Under the pieces are notes generated by a model. It was given only the letters and a program-made list of their open reading frames with translations, ran no database searches and was not told where the DNA came from. From Clostridiaceae bacterium (GTDB lineage Bacteria > Bacillota > Clostridia > Lachnospirales > Lachnospiraceae), in NCBI GenBank assembly GCA_009911065.1, contig QXWR01000025.1, forward strand, positions 1 to 64,000: DNA of 64,000 bases, in the 5' to 3' direction. Of this stretch, positions 1-8,107 are shown piece by piece. Positions within the stretch are counted from its first letter, which is position 1, and each line of letters starts with the position of its first letter. A program made the position numbers and the translations under genes.

Positions 1-71
1 TTTATAACGATCAGATAACTTGCTGATGCTGGTGCAGGCAATCTGCTGATCCCCAACGCGCAACATCAAAA

Positions 72-215
72 TCAGGTGCATCTAATCTGCATGGAGCTGG
101 TGCGTCTAATTTGCAGGACAACAATACAGACATCGCAGAAAATAATGTGCCTGTCCTTATATCGGGGATAAGGGCAGGTCGTACAGTCATATTTCTTTTT
201 ATCGCTCACGGTCAT
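72..215 (-). CDS. Small cysteine-rich ICE protein, C-terminus possibly altered
   Basis: This 47-aa reading frame starts at an ATG preceded by AAAGGA and overlaps the end of the upstream gene by 17 nt. Its first 30 residues contain a CTTCPYPRYKDRHIIFCDVC cluster with four cysteines, which could bind zinc, and resemble small proteins found beside parAB and adhesin genes in clostridial ICEs. The last 15 residues, encoded in the repeated sequence at 75 to 122, do not resemble what I recall for the family. The gene may therefore have been truncated or fused by a rearrangement near position 120. Function unknown. Confidence 0.45.
   Translation of the reverse strand: MTVSDKKKYDCTTCPYPRYKDRHIIFCDVCIVVLQIRRTSSMQIRCT
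75..122. repeat. Short imperfect direct repeats at the left edge
   Basis: Two adjacent 24-nt units beginning GGTGCATCTAATCTGCA and GGTGCGTCTAATTTGCA lie at 75 and 99. A weaker copy, GGTGCAGGCAATCTGC, starts at 31. The units do not stay in one reading frame across all three copies. They sit where the small ORF on the other strand loses resemblance to its usual C-terminus. Confidence 0.4.
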
Positions 216-474
216 CGCCGTTCCTTTGCTTCGGGGCAGGGGGATTGTTGTAGGGCATATGGCTCTCGGTCTGGTATCGCTCATTCAGCTTTTCCCGTGC
301 CGCCGACAGCTCGTTGCAGTAATATCCCCAGAAATAATTGTCGCCGCCCTTGCAGTACCAACACACATAGGGGTTGGGGGCTTTGGGGTTATGCCCGATG
401 ACAAGCTCCGTACTCCCGATAGTACAGCCCTCTATGATTTCATAACCGCCATTGGAGCGTTTTTCTTCCTCCAT
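199..474 (-). CDS. Conserved small ICE protein, unknown function
   Basis: This 91-aa protein has no domain I recognise. It is rich in aromatic residues in the middle, with a YVCWYCKGGDNYFWGYYC segment that includes a CxxC pair, and ends in a proline-rich, charged tail. The start chosen is the ATG at 474, which has GGAGG seven bases upstream; a TTG at 492 would also keep the frame but lacks a ribosome site. It follows the 101-aa gene after 14 nt and overlaps the next small ORF, so the three are probably co-transcribed. Proteins of this kind recur in the accessory block of clostridial conjugative elements. No function is proposed. Confidence 0.6.
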   Translation of the reverse strand: MEEEKRSNGGYEIIEGCTIGSTELVIGHNPKAPNPYVCWYCKGGDNYFWGYYCNELSAAREKLNERYQTESHMPYNNPPAPKQRNGDDRER

Positions 475-488
475 AATCAGACCTCCGT

Positions 489-794
489 TCAATCGCTTTT
501 TGCATACTTACGGTATGCCTTTTCTCTTCTGGCTCTGAGCTTCTGCATCCGCAGGCTCCCAAGCAGTTCGGGGTGCTTCTCCTGCAATTTGCGGCGTGTC
601 CTGCCTACGCTCTCAAAGCTCGGCAAGCCCAGATGTCGGTACTGTGACATGACCTCGGCAAAGGGCATTGCCCCCGTGCCTTTCAGACAGGCGTTGCAGA
701 CCGCAAGATAGAGGGTCATGTCATCGTTTCTGGCTTCCTCGTCCTTTTCCAGAATGGCTCTGACCTTTCCCTCGATGGTTTTCAGATTGTGCAT
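489..794 (-). CDS. Conserved small ICE protein, unknown function
   Basis: The 101-aa product is mostly helical by appearance. Its N-terminal half reads like a short helical bundle ending at a CNAC motif, and its C-terminus is very basic (many R and K after residue 65), which would suit nucleic-acid contact, though this is inference. The ATG at 794 has GGAGG six bases upstream. It lies just downstream of a strong terminator, so its expression needs readthrough or a promoter I cannot see in the 20-nt gap. The gene occurs in the same relative place in related ICEs as I recall them. No characterised homologue is known to me. Confidence 0.6.
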   Translation of the reverse strand: MHNLKTIEGKVRAILEKDEEARNDDMTLYLAVCNACLKGTGAMPFAEVMSQYRHLGLPSFESVGRTRRKLQEKHPELLGSLRMQKLRARREKAYRKYAKSD

Positions 795-814
795 AGCGTA
801 CCTCCATATATAAG

Positions 815-844
815 GAAAAGGGGCGGCATTTTTCAGCCGCCCCC
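815..844 (-). terminator. Rho-independent terminator after the 32-aa membrane peptide gene
   Basis: On the minus strand GGGGCGGC (at 843-836) pairs with GCCGCCCC (at 827-820) around an 8-nt loop and is followed by TTTT. It closes the adhesin and membrane-peptide transcript. Confidence 0.8.
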
Positions 845-863
845 GTTCCTAAAGTTTCATGGG

Positions 864-962
864 TTACTTATTCTTCCTGTGGCGGATATTCAGCCACAAT
901 GCCGCACCGCCGATAAATACCACAAGCACAATGGCGATAATGGTTTTAGCATCCACTCTCAT
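864..962 (-). CDS. 32-aa single-span membrane peptide
   Basis: The frame encodes a 32-residue peptide starting MRVDAKTIIAIVLVVF and ending in a basic tail RHRKNK. Residues 7 to 24 form one hydrophobic segment, so it should sit in the membrane with the basic end in the cytoplasm. The ATG follows GGAGGTTTT, an excellent ribosome site, and the gene starts 37 nt after the adhesin stop codon and ends just before a strong terminator. It is therefore probably translated from the adhesin mRNA. A role as partner of the adhesin or its sortase is possible but unsupported beyond position. Confidence 0.65.
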   Translation of the reverse strand: MRVDAKTIIAIVLVVFIGGAALWLNIRHRKNK

Positions 963-999
963 AAAACCTCCTTTCCGATTTCAGACTGTGGTTTGGTTA

Positions 1000-3900
1000 T
1001 CAGTCCTCTTTTTTCTTCTTTCCCTTAATGCCAAGGAAGCCAAAAACGCCTGCACCGATGGTAAGTGCAGTCGCAAGGCTCACCCAGAGGGCGGCGTTGA
1101 AGTCATCGCCTGTTTTCGGGGTGTCCCTCAGCTCGTTGTGCATCTGGACGATGGTGGTCGCCCCTACTTGCACGGTTGCCTGCTTGTCGGCGGGCAGGAT
1201 ATAGCCTGCGGAAGCCTTGTCGTTCACCTCGGAAACGGTGTACTCGCCAATCCGCAGGTTTTCAATGAGGATTTCGCCGTTCCTGTCGGTGGTAAAGGTC
1301 TGGTCGTAGTTCACGCCCGTAACACGGAAAGAGAAGCCCTCCACCTTGCCGTCCGAAGATGTCTTGACGATTTTAAGGCTGCCTTTCTGGGCGGTGTTGA
1401 TGAAGCCAACGCCCGCCTTGTTCTCCACGGTGTAGGTCTTGCCGTTTTCCTCGATGGATACGGGGTACACATTCTCATCAAGCACAAAGCCTGTCGGAGC
1501 GGTCTTTTCACGGACAAGGTACTTGCCGTAGCGGAGTTCTTTCATCTGGTAAACGCCGCCCTCAAGCTCGGTCATCGTGCCGAGCAGAACATCGTCCTTA
1601 TCCAGTTTGCCGTCACTGTTGGTATCCGAGTAAACCTCGAATCCCGCACCAGAGAGCTTGTTTTCGGGATAGTCCTCGTCCACCTTGGTCAGCCCGATAT
1701 TGCCCTTGATGAAGTAGTTGACAAGCTCAATTTCCACTACCTCGTCCACTTCGCTGATTGTCACGGCGATTTCTTCCTCGGAGAGTACAAAACCTTTCGG
1801 GCTTTCAATCTCACGGATTACCCATGTGCCGTAAGGTACTTCGGCAAAAGAAAAACTACCGTCCTCTGCGGATACGGTAGTTGCAATCGCTGTTTCCTTG
1901 GTAAATTCGGTTGTGCCAGTCTTGAAGATGCCGATTAACGCACCGCCCAGAGCCTTTCCGTCCTCGTCCGATTTCTTTCCGCTGACAGAGCCGTAAATGA
2001 TTTCGTTCTCAATGGCGTTGCCGTCATTAGCGGAGATGTGGACGGCTGCGGTATCCTGTCCTGCGTACTCAAAGACAACGGGATACTTCTGTTCACTGAT
2101 GATATAGGCATCGTTGGTGGAGATTTCCTGCACATAGTAGCTGCCAATCGGCAGGTCGCTCTTGACCGTGCCTTTGCCGTTTTCGTCAAGGGAAACAATC
2201 TCAATCAGCCCGTCAGCGGGGATAACCTCGCCGTCTACTGCGGTCATGTCCTCGGCGGCGTACAGCCCAAAGGTCACATCAAAGATTTCGCCGTTCTTGC
2301 CGATGCCGTAGGCTTCGTTGGTTTCAAGGCTCTTTACAAGGTCGATTTCCACACGCTGACGCTCGTTCACAAAGTCCGTGGCGGTTTCCGTCACGGCGAT
2401 ATTCTGACCTGCGTACACAAGCTCAACGCCGTGGATTTCCTCGTTCAATACCATGCCATAAGGGGCTGTGATTTCCTTGACCTCATATCTGCCAAGGTAC
2501 AGCTCCTTGGATTTCGCCATGCCATCCGTACCTGTTGTAACGGTGTCAACAACTTCGCCCTTGGATGCTCTGAGAGTACCGTCCAGAGTGTAAATATCCT
2601 CGGCGGCGGTAATCTCATAGACCGCACCCTCAAGCCCTGCCACGGCAAAAAGCGGATGGTAAAAGCCCTTGTCGCCTGCAACGGAGCTGAAAACCTCGCC
2701 CGATTTGGATACGGTGACAGTCCCTTTCTGTGCCATGTTGGAGCGTACCACCTCGATAACGGTAATGCCGCTTTCTTCCTCGGAGTTCTCCTGCACCACA
2801 TCAAAATAGACAGGCTCGGAGTTTAGAACATAGCCGTAAGGAGCCTGCACCTCAACGAGGGAATAGCCCGTGCCGTATTCCAAGGTCTGGGGCGTGATAA
2901 GCTCGCCGTCCGCCGTGGTGTAAAAGGTGTCGATGGTGGTTACTTCGGGATAGGTGAAGGTCATGCTTACAAGGTTTCCGCTTGGGTCGTAAATCTGGAA
3001 GCCCGCACCTGCATACGGAATGGTGTTGCCTGTTTCCGCATCTTTCTTCACGATTTTGATATAGCTCTTGAAATTTGCGTTGTTGATAAGGTAGCGGTAG
3101 GTGTTTCCGTCCTTATTGATAAACACATCGAAGGGCTTCATCAGCTCACGCCCCTCCCATCCAGAGGTCTGCTTTACGGTATAAATGCCGTAGGGCATAT
3201 CCTTGGTCTGGGCAAAGCCGCTTTCATCGCAGGTGAGGATGTCACGCTCGGTTTCCTTGGCGGCTTCATAGCTGCCTGCGGATTTGAGGTAGACTTCAAA
3301 GGTCGCTCCTGTTTCGGGCGTTTCAATCTGGGTTTCCCCGTCATCGGTGTGCTTGATGATGGCGATATTGCCCTTGATGACCTGCTCGGTCACATCATTG
3401 GCGGTGCTGTTACGCTCCACGGTGTAAAGCTCTGGCTCTGCACCTACCTTGTGGACGGCGGTATCAAGCAAATATCCCTCGGACGGGCTGATTTCACGGA
3501 TAGTCCAGTCATAGCCGCAGATATAATACTTGGTGGTGAACTGCCCGTTTTCATCGGTGGTGTAGGTGTCAACAAGCTGCCCGTCATTGTAGATGCCGTA
3601 GACCGCACCTGCAAGGGACGCATCGCCCTGTGCCGTGCCTGCCTCGCAGTCGCTCTTGGTGACGGTGACATTGAACTTCTTTAGGATGTTGGTAAAGCTG
3701 CGGCTCGTAACCTTTTTCCACTCAATCGGTGCAGTCTGGGAAGCGGGGACGACATAGCGGATGGCGGTATCCACTTCCTCCACGGTGTACGGGGTACTGC
3801 CGCTGATAAGCACATTCTGGAACATGGCAACGCCCTGTGCATCTGTCACGGCATATTCGTCCACGGGCAGACCGCTTAAAGAAGTGCCGTAAAGGTGGAA

Positions 3901-5196
3901 CTTTACGCCCTCCACCAGATTGTCCTCGGAAGTCTTGATAATCTTCAAGTCGCCACGCTTCAGCACATTGTTAAAGGTGACGGTGGAAGTGTGACCGCTG
4001 ACGATAGTCACCCTCTGGACGCTCTGCGGCTCATAGCGGTCAATGCTCTGCTCGGTGACGGTGTAAACACCTGGCATAAGCTGAATATCCACCGTGCCGT
4101 CCGCCTTGGTGGTGACGGTCTGGTTTACGCCGTTCCCAGAGATGTTGAACCTAATGCCCGATACAACGCCGTCCTCGGAAGTCTTTTGGATATGACCTGT
4201 GCCGTAGGTTTCGGTGTCGATTTTCAGATAGAAATACACGGGGTCGGAAGCACCAGAAGCCATTGTCTGCTTGCCCACGCATCCCCAGATGAGCATATCA
4301 TCGCAGCCAGTATTGACATTCTTCTGTGCCGTCACCGTCACGGGAGAGGTAATCATCCTGTCACTCGTAAAGGTGTACTGGTTGCCGTTTCTGGATACGG
4401 TGATGCCGCCTGCGGAAAACCTCATATCGGACATGGTGTTGTTGGTGTCCGTGAGGGTAAGGCTGTATTTCTGCGTGTCGGGGTTGTATTTGAGGGTATA
4501 GGTGCTTGCCCTGCTCTGGCTTCTTGCCGTAAAGCTCGGAATGGTGTAATGCTGTGCCATCTGGGATAAAATCCAGTTGTAGCACTGCTCGGCGGGTCTG
4601 CCTGCAAGGGAATAATGGTAGGTGTCGCCGTCAATGCCGTTGGCACTGTGCAGGTCAGAGGGGCTTGTTCTTAGCTGCTGCTGATATTCCCAGATAATCG
4701 TCTGGGTGGCAAAGGCGTAATCGTCCGCATTTGTCCCCGCCACGGGAGAGGATTTCCCCTCGTGCCATCCGTACATCAAAGCCATCATAATGCCGAACTG
4801 TGCATCGGTGGGCAGGTTGCGGAAATAGGAGCTGTTGTTGCCGTTCTGGGACACATAGCTGTTGCCCGTATTGAAATCTATGCCAGACTCAATACAGTAG
4901 ACTTGGTGTGTGCCGTTCCCGTCATTCATCAGATATTTCCTTTTGGCATTTCCCGCACTGATTGATTTGGTGGAGATGCCGCCGTTGCTGTCATAAACGA
5001 TAACGGAGTAAGAAGGTTTGCTGTAATAGTTCTGCCCGTCAGAGCCGACATACTTATCGCCAAACGAGGAAGAGCAGCTCTTTCCCTCCTCGCTCGTCCA
5101 TGCAAAGGCACTCATCGGCAAGGCGGTGACTGCCATCAGCAGGCAGAGCAGGGCGGACAGGATACGCCTGCCGCTTAACTTAAACTTTGTTTTCAT
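1000..5196 (-). CDS. Giant cell-wall adhesin: thioester domain plus about ten SpaA/Cna_B repeats
   Basis: The 1398-aa protein begins with a signal peptide (residues 1 to about 32, ending SAFA). Residues 95 to 175 look like a thioester domain: Cys101 in VYCIESG and Gln165 in ATQTIIWEY would form the internal bond that attacks host or cell surfaces. After about residue 340 come roughly ten SpaA/Cna_B modules, each opening with a K-bearing strand such as GDLKIIKTSED or SYIKIVKKDAE and closing with a YxxxE strand; these normally carry Lys-Asn/Asp isopeptide bonds. The C-terminus has a sortase-type signal TPKTG (about 1359), a membrane span and KKKKED. The Leu-Pro of LPXTG is Thr-Pro here, so a non-classical sortase may be needed. 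In ICEs such proteins are thought to promote mating contact or adhesion. Confidence 0.9.
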   Translation of the reverse strand: MKTKFKLSGRRILSALLCLLMAVTALPMSAFAWTSEEGKSCSSSFGDKYVGSDGQNYYSKPSYSVIVYDSNGGISTKSISAGNAKRKYLMNDGNGTHQVYCIESGIDFNTGNSYVSQNGNNSSYFRNLPTDAQFGIMMALMYGWHEGKSSPVAGTNADDYAFATQTIIWEYQQQLRTSPSDLHSANGIDGDTYHYSLAGRPAEQCYNWILSQMAQHYTIPSFTARSQSRASTYTLKYNPDTQKYSLTLTDTNNTMSDMRFSAGGITVSRNGNQYTFTSDRMITSPVTVTAQKNVNTGCDDMLIWGCVGKQTMASGASDPVYFYLKIDTETYGTGHIQKTSEDGVVSGIRFNISGNGVNQTVTTKADGTVDIQLMPGVYTVTEQSIDRYEPQSVQRVTIVSGHTSTVTFNNVLKRGDLKIIKTSEDNLVEGVKFHLYGTSLSGLPVDEYAVTDAQGVAMFQNVLISGSTPYTVEEVDTAIRYVVPASQTAPIEWKKVTSRSFTNILKKFNVTVTKSDCEAGTAQGDASLAGAVYGIYNDGQLVDTYTTDENGQFTTKYYICGYDWTIREISPSEGYLLDTAVHKVGAEPELYTVERNSTANDVTEQVIKGNIAIIKHTDDGETQIETPETGATFEVYLKSAGSYEAAKETERDILTCDESGFAQTKDMPYGIYTVKQTSGWEGRELMKPFDVFINKDGNTYRYLINNANFKSYIKIVKKDAETGNTIPYAGAGFQIYDPSGNLVSMTFTYPEVTTIDTFYTTADGELITPQTLEYGTGYSLVEVQAPYGYVLNSEPVYFDVVQENSEEESGITVIEVVRSNMAQKGTVTVSKSGEVFSSVAGDKGFYHPLFAVAGLEGAVYEITAAEDIYTLDGTLRASKGEVVDTVTTGTDGMAKSKELYLGRYEVKEITAPYGMVLNEEIHGVELVYAGQNIAVTETATDFVNERQRVEIDLVKSLETNEAYGIGKNGEIFDVTFGLYAAEDMTAVDGEVIPADGLIEIVSLDENGKGTVKSDLPIGSYYVQEISTNDAYIISEQKYPVVFEYAGQDTAAVHISANDGNAIENEIIYGSVSGKKSDEDGKALGGALIGIFKTGTTEFTKETAIATTVSAEDGSFSFAEVPYGTWVIREIESPKGFVLSEEEIAVTISEVDEVVEIELVNYFIKGNIGLTKVDEDYPENKLSGAGFEVYSDTNSDGKLDKDDVLLGTMTELEGGVYQMKELRYGKYLVREKTAPTGFVLDENVYPVSIEENGKTYTVENKAGVGFINTAQKGSLKIVKTSSDGKVEGFSFRVTGVNYDQTFTTDRNGEILIENLRIGEYTVSEVNDKASAGYILPADKQATVQVGATTIVQMHNELRDTPKTGDDFNAALWVSLATALTIGAGVFGFLGIKGKKKKED

Positions 5197-5231
5197 AGGC
5201 TGAAAAACCGTCCTTTCTTGATTTTGGGCAT

Positions 5232-5264
5232 AAAAAAATCCCCCTGTCGGTTAAAACAGAGGGA
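5232..5264 (-). terminator. Terminator between lipoprotein and adhesin genes
   Basis: On the minus strand TCCCTCTGT pairs with ACAGGGGGA (one G-T wobble) across an 8-nt loop and is followed by seven T residues. It ends the lipoprotein transcript only 36 nt before the adhesin start codon. Confidence 0.8.
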
Positions 5265-5289
5265 CATACCCGTTGTCTGGTTTTGGCTG

Positions 5290-6045
5290 TTACGCAAAGA
5301 GGAAATATATCAAATATTCGCCGTTCCCCCTTGCTTCGCAGTAGATATTAAAATCGGTGATTTCGTCCATTCCGTATGAGCCAAGGTTGGCGGCTGTGTG
5401 GAATGTGATATAGCTCTCAAGGCTTTGCTTTAGGGCTGTGCCTTGGTTGCTTTGGGACGCCGTAACGGGATTCCACCATGCGGCGTTGTCTGGGGTCAAA
5501 GAACTGTCCATACTAAGCCCCATCGACTGCCCGATACCGATACAGTCCGCCTTGATTGCCGCAATGTCAAACTCATAATCATAGGCTGTTTTCGGCTTGG
5601 TTTCTTCGGGTGCTACCGTGGGCTGCGGCGGTGCAGGCGGCGGGGTTTCCGTTGTCGGCTGTGTTTCCTGCGGCTCTTGCTGTGCTGTCTGTGGCTGCTC
5701 CGTGGGTGCGGGCGTTGCTTCTGCCGCAGGCTCTTTACTTTCCGAAGATACGGTAGCCGCAGGCTCTGGAGCTTTGGGGGCTTCCTCCGCAATCGGCTGT
5801 GATGCCGTTTCTTCGGGAGCTGCCGTACTTTGGGGGCTTTCCGTTTCCTCTGGGGCTTTGCTCTCCACGGGTGCATCTGCTTTTTCACTTTCCGAGGATA
5901 AAATACTGTCCGTGCTGTCCGTTTCGGCTTCTGCTCTGGTTTCCTCTGCAAGCTCATTTATCGTTGTGGGGGCTGTTGAAACAGCAGAGCATCCGCTTAC
6001 CGTCAGCACCAGAAACATCATTCCTGCAATCATTCGTTTTTTCAT
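5290..6045 (-). CDS. ICE lipoprotein with long Pro/Glu/Thr-rich linker
   Basis: The N-terminus is a lipoprotein signal: basic MKKRM, a hydrophobic core and the lipobox LTVSGC, so the mature protein should be anchored on the outer face of the membrane. About 120 residues of E, A, P, S, T and Q repeats follow, a typical wall-spanning linker. The last 100 residues form a compact domain (YDYEFDIAAIKADCIGIGQS onward) containing NIYCEARGNGEYLIY near the end, which I cannot assign. The ATG at 6045 lies ten bases after GGAGG; a TTG six bases upstream is the alternative. It has its own promoter at 6072-6100 and a terminator behind it. It sits between parB and the adhesin and may be a surface exclusion or contact factor; that is inference only. 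Confidence 0.7.
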   Translation of the reverse strand: MKKRMIAGMMFLVLTVSGCSAVSTAPTTINELAEETRAEAETDSTDSILSSESEKADAPVESKAPEETESPQSTAAPEETASQPIAEEAPKAPEPAATVSSESKEPAAEATPAPTEQPQTAQQEPQETQPTTETPPPAPPQPTVAPEETKPKTAYDYEFDIAAIKADCIGIGQSMGLSMDSSLTPDNAAWWNPVTASQSNQGTALKQSLESYITFHTAANLGSYGMDEITDFNIYCEARGNGEYLIYFLFA

Positions 6046-6071
6046 AAGCAATCGTCCTCCTTTGTGGCTCC

Positions 6072-6100
6072 ATTATACGGAAAACCGCTAAAAACCTCAA
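6072..6100 (-). promoter_or_regulatory. Promoter of the ICE lipoprotein gene
   Basis: Reading the minus strand, TTGAGG (6100-6095) and a perfect TATAAT (6077-6072) are separated by 17 nt. The TATAAT lies about 25 nt before the lipoprotein start codon. The remaining 6101-6255 between here and parB holds no gene I can support. Confidence 0.65.
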
Positions 6101-6255
6101 AGGTGGGAATTTCAGCTCTTACGGGGATTTGCAGATATTCTTTTTCTCGGATAGTTACTGGCAGTATCAAGGGGGAGAGGTGTGGAGAGGGGGAAAGCGA
6201 CAATGTGGCTATCCACCCGTGCCGCAAAAGGGCAGACCTCGCCCTCGGTGTGCGG

Positions 6256-7191
6256 CTATCTCTCTTGGCTTCGCTGCCGTTGCAGGTGTCGGTTGTAGAA
6301 CTCCAACGCCTTGACAACGAAATCCGTTTCCTGCCCTCTGGGGATGGATTTCGGTATGAGCTTGGTTATCCGCTCGTCCTTAAAGGCAGGCTTTTCTTTC
6401 TGGTTGGGCTTTTCCTCCTGCATGATGCTCTGGATAACCTCGTCCGTGAGCTTGCCGTCCTGCATAAACTTTTTCATTTTAATAGCCTGTGCAAGTGACG
6501 GCGTGGCATCGTTATACTCCATAGCTTCAAGCAGGGTGTATTGCTGTCCCTCGGTGAGATAGGAGATTTCCACCGCAGGGCGGAAAGCTATCTGGCGTTC
6601 GTCTACCATTTGAAGGATTTCGGGTACAAGCTCGGTTAGGCGGATAAAGCGGTGAATTTGCCTACTGCTATCAGAAACATCTTGGCTCATTTTATCAACG
6701 CTAAATAACTTCTCGCCCACTGGTCGAGAAGTTAAATCCGTTCTTTCGCCTTGCCTGTTCATTGCTTCAAGCCGCATCTTATACGCAAAGGCTTTCTCAC
6801 TCGGCAAAATGGCAGAGCGTTGGAGATTGCTTTCCACCATGACAATAATCGCTTCGTCACGGGTCAGCTCCTTAACCTCGCATTTGAGCGTTTCAAGCCC
6901 TGCAAGCTCGCAAGCCTTTTTTCGCCTGTGACCACTGATAAGCTCATACCGCCCGTCCTCTTTCAGACGGACAGTAGCAGGTGTCATTACGCCGCTTCGC
7001 TTGATGCTATCGACAAGCTGCTCCATGTCCTCGTCCATTAAGACCTTGAACGGGTGGTCTGGGAACTCGTCAATCTCCGCAAGAGGAATATCCCTTATCT
7101 TGCTGAGTGCCGCTTCTTCACGGCTCTGGTCTGTTTCAAACAGGTCATCGTATGCGGTCAGCTCGATTTTGGTTTCTCTGCTTTTCGCCAA
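6256..7191 (-). CDS. parB: ParB/Spo0J-family partition protein
   Basis: The 311-aa protein has the ParB N-terminal CTPase/nuclease-like fold at about residues 33-130, with the LAEIDEFPDHPFKV entry strand and the GHRRKKACELAGL box, and a central helix-turn-helix region (about 150-240) for parS binding. Together with ParA it should stabilise the excised or replicating form of the element. The gene starts with TTG at 7191, eight bases after GGAGGT, and overlaps the end of parA by 47 nt, so the two are translationally linked. No classical parS palindrome was seen in this window. A basic, Lys/Arg-rich C-terminus fits DNA binding. Family assignment is secure; which DNA site it uses is unknown. Confidence 0.9.
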   Translation of the reverse strand: MAKSRETKIELTAYDDLFETDQSREEAALSKIRDIPLAEIDEFPDHPFKVLMDEDMEQLVDSIKRSGVMTPATVRLKEDGRYELISGHRRKKACELAGLETLKCEVKELTRDEAIIVMVESNLQRSAILPSEKAFAYKMRLEAMNRQGERTDLTSRPVGEKLFSVDKMSQDVSDSSRQIHRFIRLTELVPEILQMVDERQIAFRPAVEISYLTEGQQYTLLEAMEYNDATPSLAQAIKMKKFMQDGKLTDEVIQSIMQEEKPNQKEKPAFKDERITKLIPKSIPRGQETDFVVKALEFYNRHLQRQRSQER

Positions 7192-7972
7192 GCTCTGCCA
7201 CCTCCTTTCCGAACTGCTCGTAAGCTGCGGCTACCTTGCCGCCTTTGTCATAGGCAAAAATGCTCTTTCCCTCTGCGGTGGCTTCTACGGCACGGATGGA
7301 ATGGGGTATCTGGGTATCAAACACCTTGATTTTCTGACCGTAGGCACTCCTTACCGTGGCGGTGATTTCTTTTGAGATGTTCGTGCGGGGCATTACCATC
7401 GTCATAAGGATACCGTCAATCCGCAACGGGGGATTGATTTGCCGTTTGACTTTCGACACGGAGCGAAGCAACAGCTCTAAACCTTTGGCAGAAAGATAGT
7501 GGGGCTGCGTAGGGATAACCACGCTGTCAGCCGCCGCAAGTGCGTTGATGGTGAGCATACCAAGGCTCGGCATACAGTCTATTAAACAATAGTCGTAATT
7601 CTTTTTGACCTCGTTTACGCAGGTTTTCAGCACACTTTCACGGCTTATGGCGTTAATCAGCCTTACTTCCAATCCCGACAGCTCAATGTTGGACGGTAAC
7701 AGGTCAACACCCTCGCCGTGGTGCAGGATGCTTTTCTGAACATCTATGGGATTGTCCTCAATGATGTCCTGCATGATGGTAGAGAGCGTGACGGGTAAAT
7801 CGTCTGGTCTGTTATAGCCGAGGGACATCGTTAGATTTGCCTGTGCATCAGCGTCAATGAGCAGGACTTTCTTGCCCTGTTGTGCCAGACTTACGCCCAG
7901 ATTGACCGCCGTAGTGGTCTTGCCGACACCGCCTTTCTGATTGGTCAGAGCAATTACTTTGCAATTTGACAT
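7145..7972 (-). CDS. parA: ParA-family partition ATPase
   Basis: The 275-aa protein has a deviant Walker A motif, NQKGGVGKTTTAVNLG at about residues 9-24, then LIDADAQ and the Walker B-like DYCLIDCMPSLG, all diagnostic of the Soj/ParA group without an N-terminal DNA-binding domain. It should form ATP-dependent dimers on DNA and move ParB-bound element DNA. The start is set at the ATG at 7972, which follows GGAGG by eight bases; longer in-frame starts up to 8095 run through a terminator and are not credible. parB overlaps its 3' end. An inverted repeat 27 nt upstream may be an autoregulatory operator. Confidence 0.93.
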   Translation of the reverse strand: MSNCKVIALTNQKGGVGKTTTAVNLGVSLAQQGKKVLLIDADAQANLTMSLGYNRPDDLPVTLSTIMQDIIEDNPIDVQKSILHHGEGVDLLPSNIELSGLEVRLINAISRESVLKTCVNEVKKNYDYCLIDCMPSLGMLTINALAAADSVVIPTQPHYLSAKGLELLLRSVSKVKRQINPPLRIDGILMTMVMPRTNISKEITATVRSAYGQKIKVFDTQIPHSIRAVEATAEGKSIFAYDKGGKVAAAYEQFGKEVAELGEKQRNQNRADRIR

Positions 7973-7998
7973 GGGTGCGTCCTCCTTTCGCATAGATT

Positions 7999-8021
7999 TA
8001 GCCGCTTTGTCAAGGCGGCTA
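7999..8021. promoter_or_regulatory. Inverted repeat upstream of parA, possible operator
   Basis: TAGCCGC and GCGGCTA form a perfect 7-bp inverted repeat with a 9-nt spacer that includes the sequence TTGACA on the minus strand. It lies just before the parA ribosome site. Many parAB operons are repressed by ParA or ParB at such palindromes; that role is inferred here. Confidence 0.35.
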
Positions 8022-8049
8022 TGTAACTGTACCAGAGAACGCAGAACGC

Positions 8050-8092
8050 AAAAAAGCCGCTTACTCTTAATGGAGGTTAAGAATAAGCGGCT
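8050..8092 (-). terminator. Terminator after the 59-aa gene, before parA
   Basis: On the minus strand AGCCGCTTA pairs with TAAGCGGCT; an inner CTTAA/TTAAG pair extends the stem, and six T residues follow. Confidence 0.85.
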
Positions 8093-8107
8093 CAATCTCG
8101 ATGTGCC

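Noticed and set aside
111..711. Plus-strand frames opposite the small ICE genes
   Set aside because: Composition and lack of ribosome sites indicate antisense shadows. The minus-strand genes have good start signals and ordered overlaps.
859..2826. Long plus-strand reading frames across the adhesin gene
   Set aside because: They are antisense to the adhesin, lack ribosome sites and encode low-complexity, unrecognisable proteins. The minus-strand product has clear domains throughout.
5443..6091. Several Gly/Ser/Ala- and Arg-rich frames opposite the lipoprotein gene
   Set aside because: They result from the repetitive Pro/Glu/Thr codons of the lipoprotein linker and have no independent start signals.
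6042..6317. Minus-strand 91-aa frame spanning the gap between parB and the lipoprotein
   Set aside because: It overlaps the end of parB, contains the lipoprotein promoter and has no ribosome site or recognisable features.
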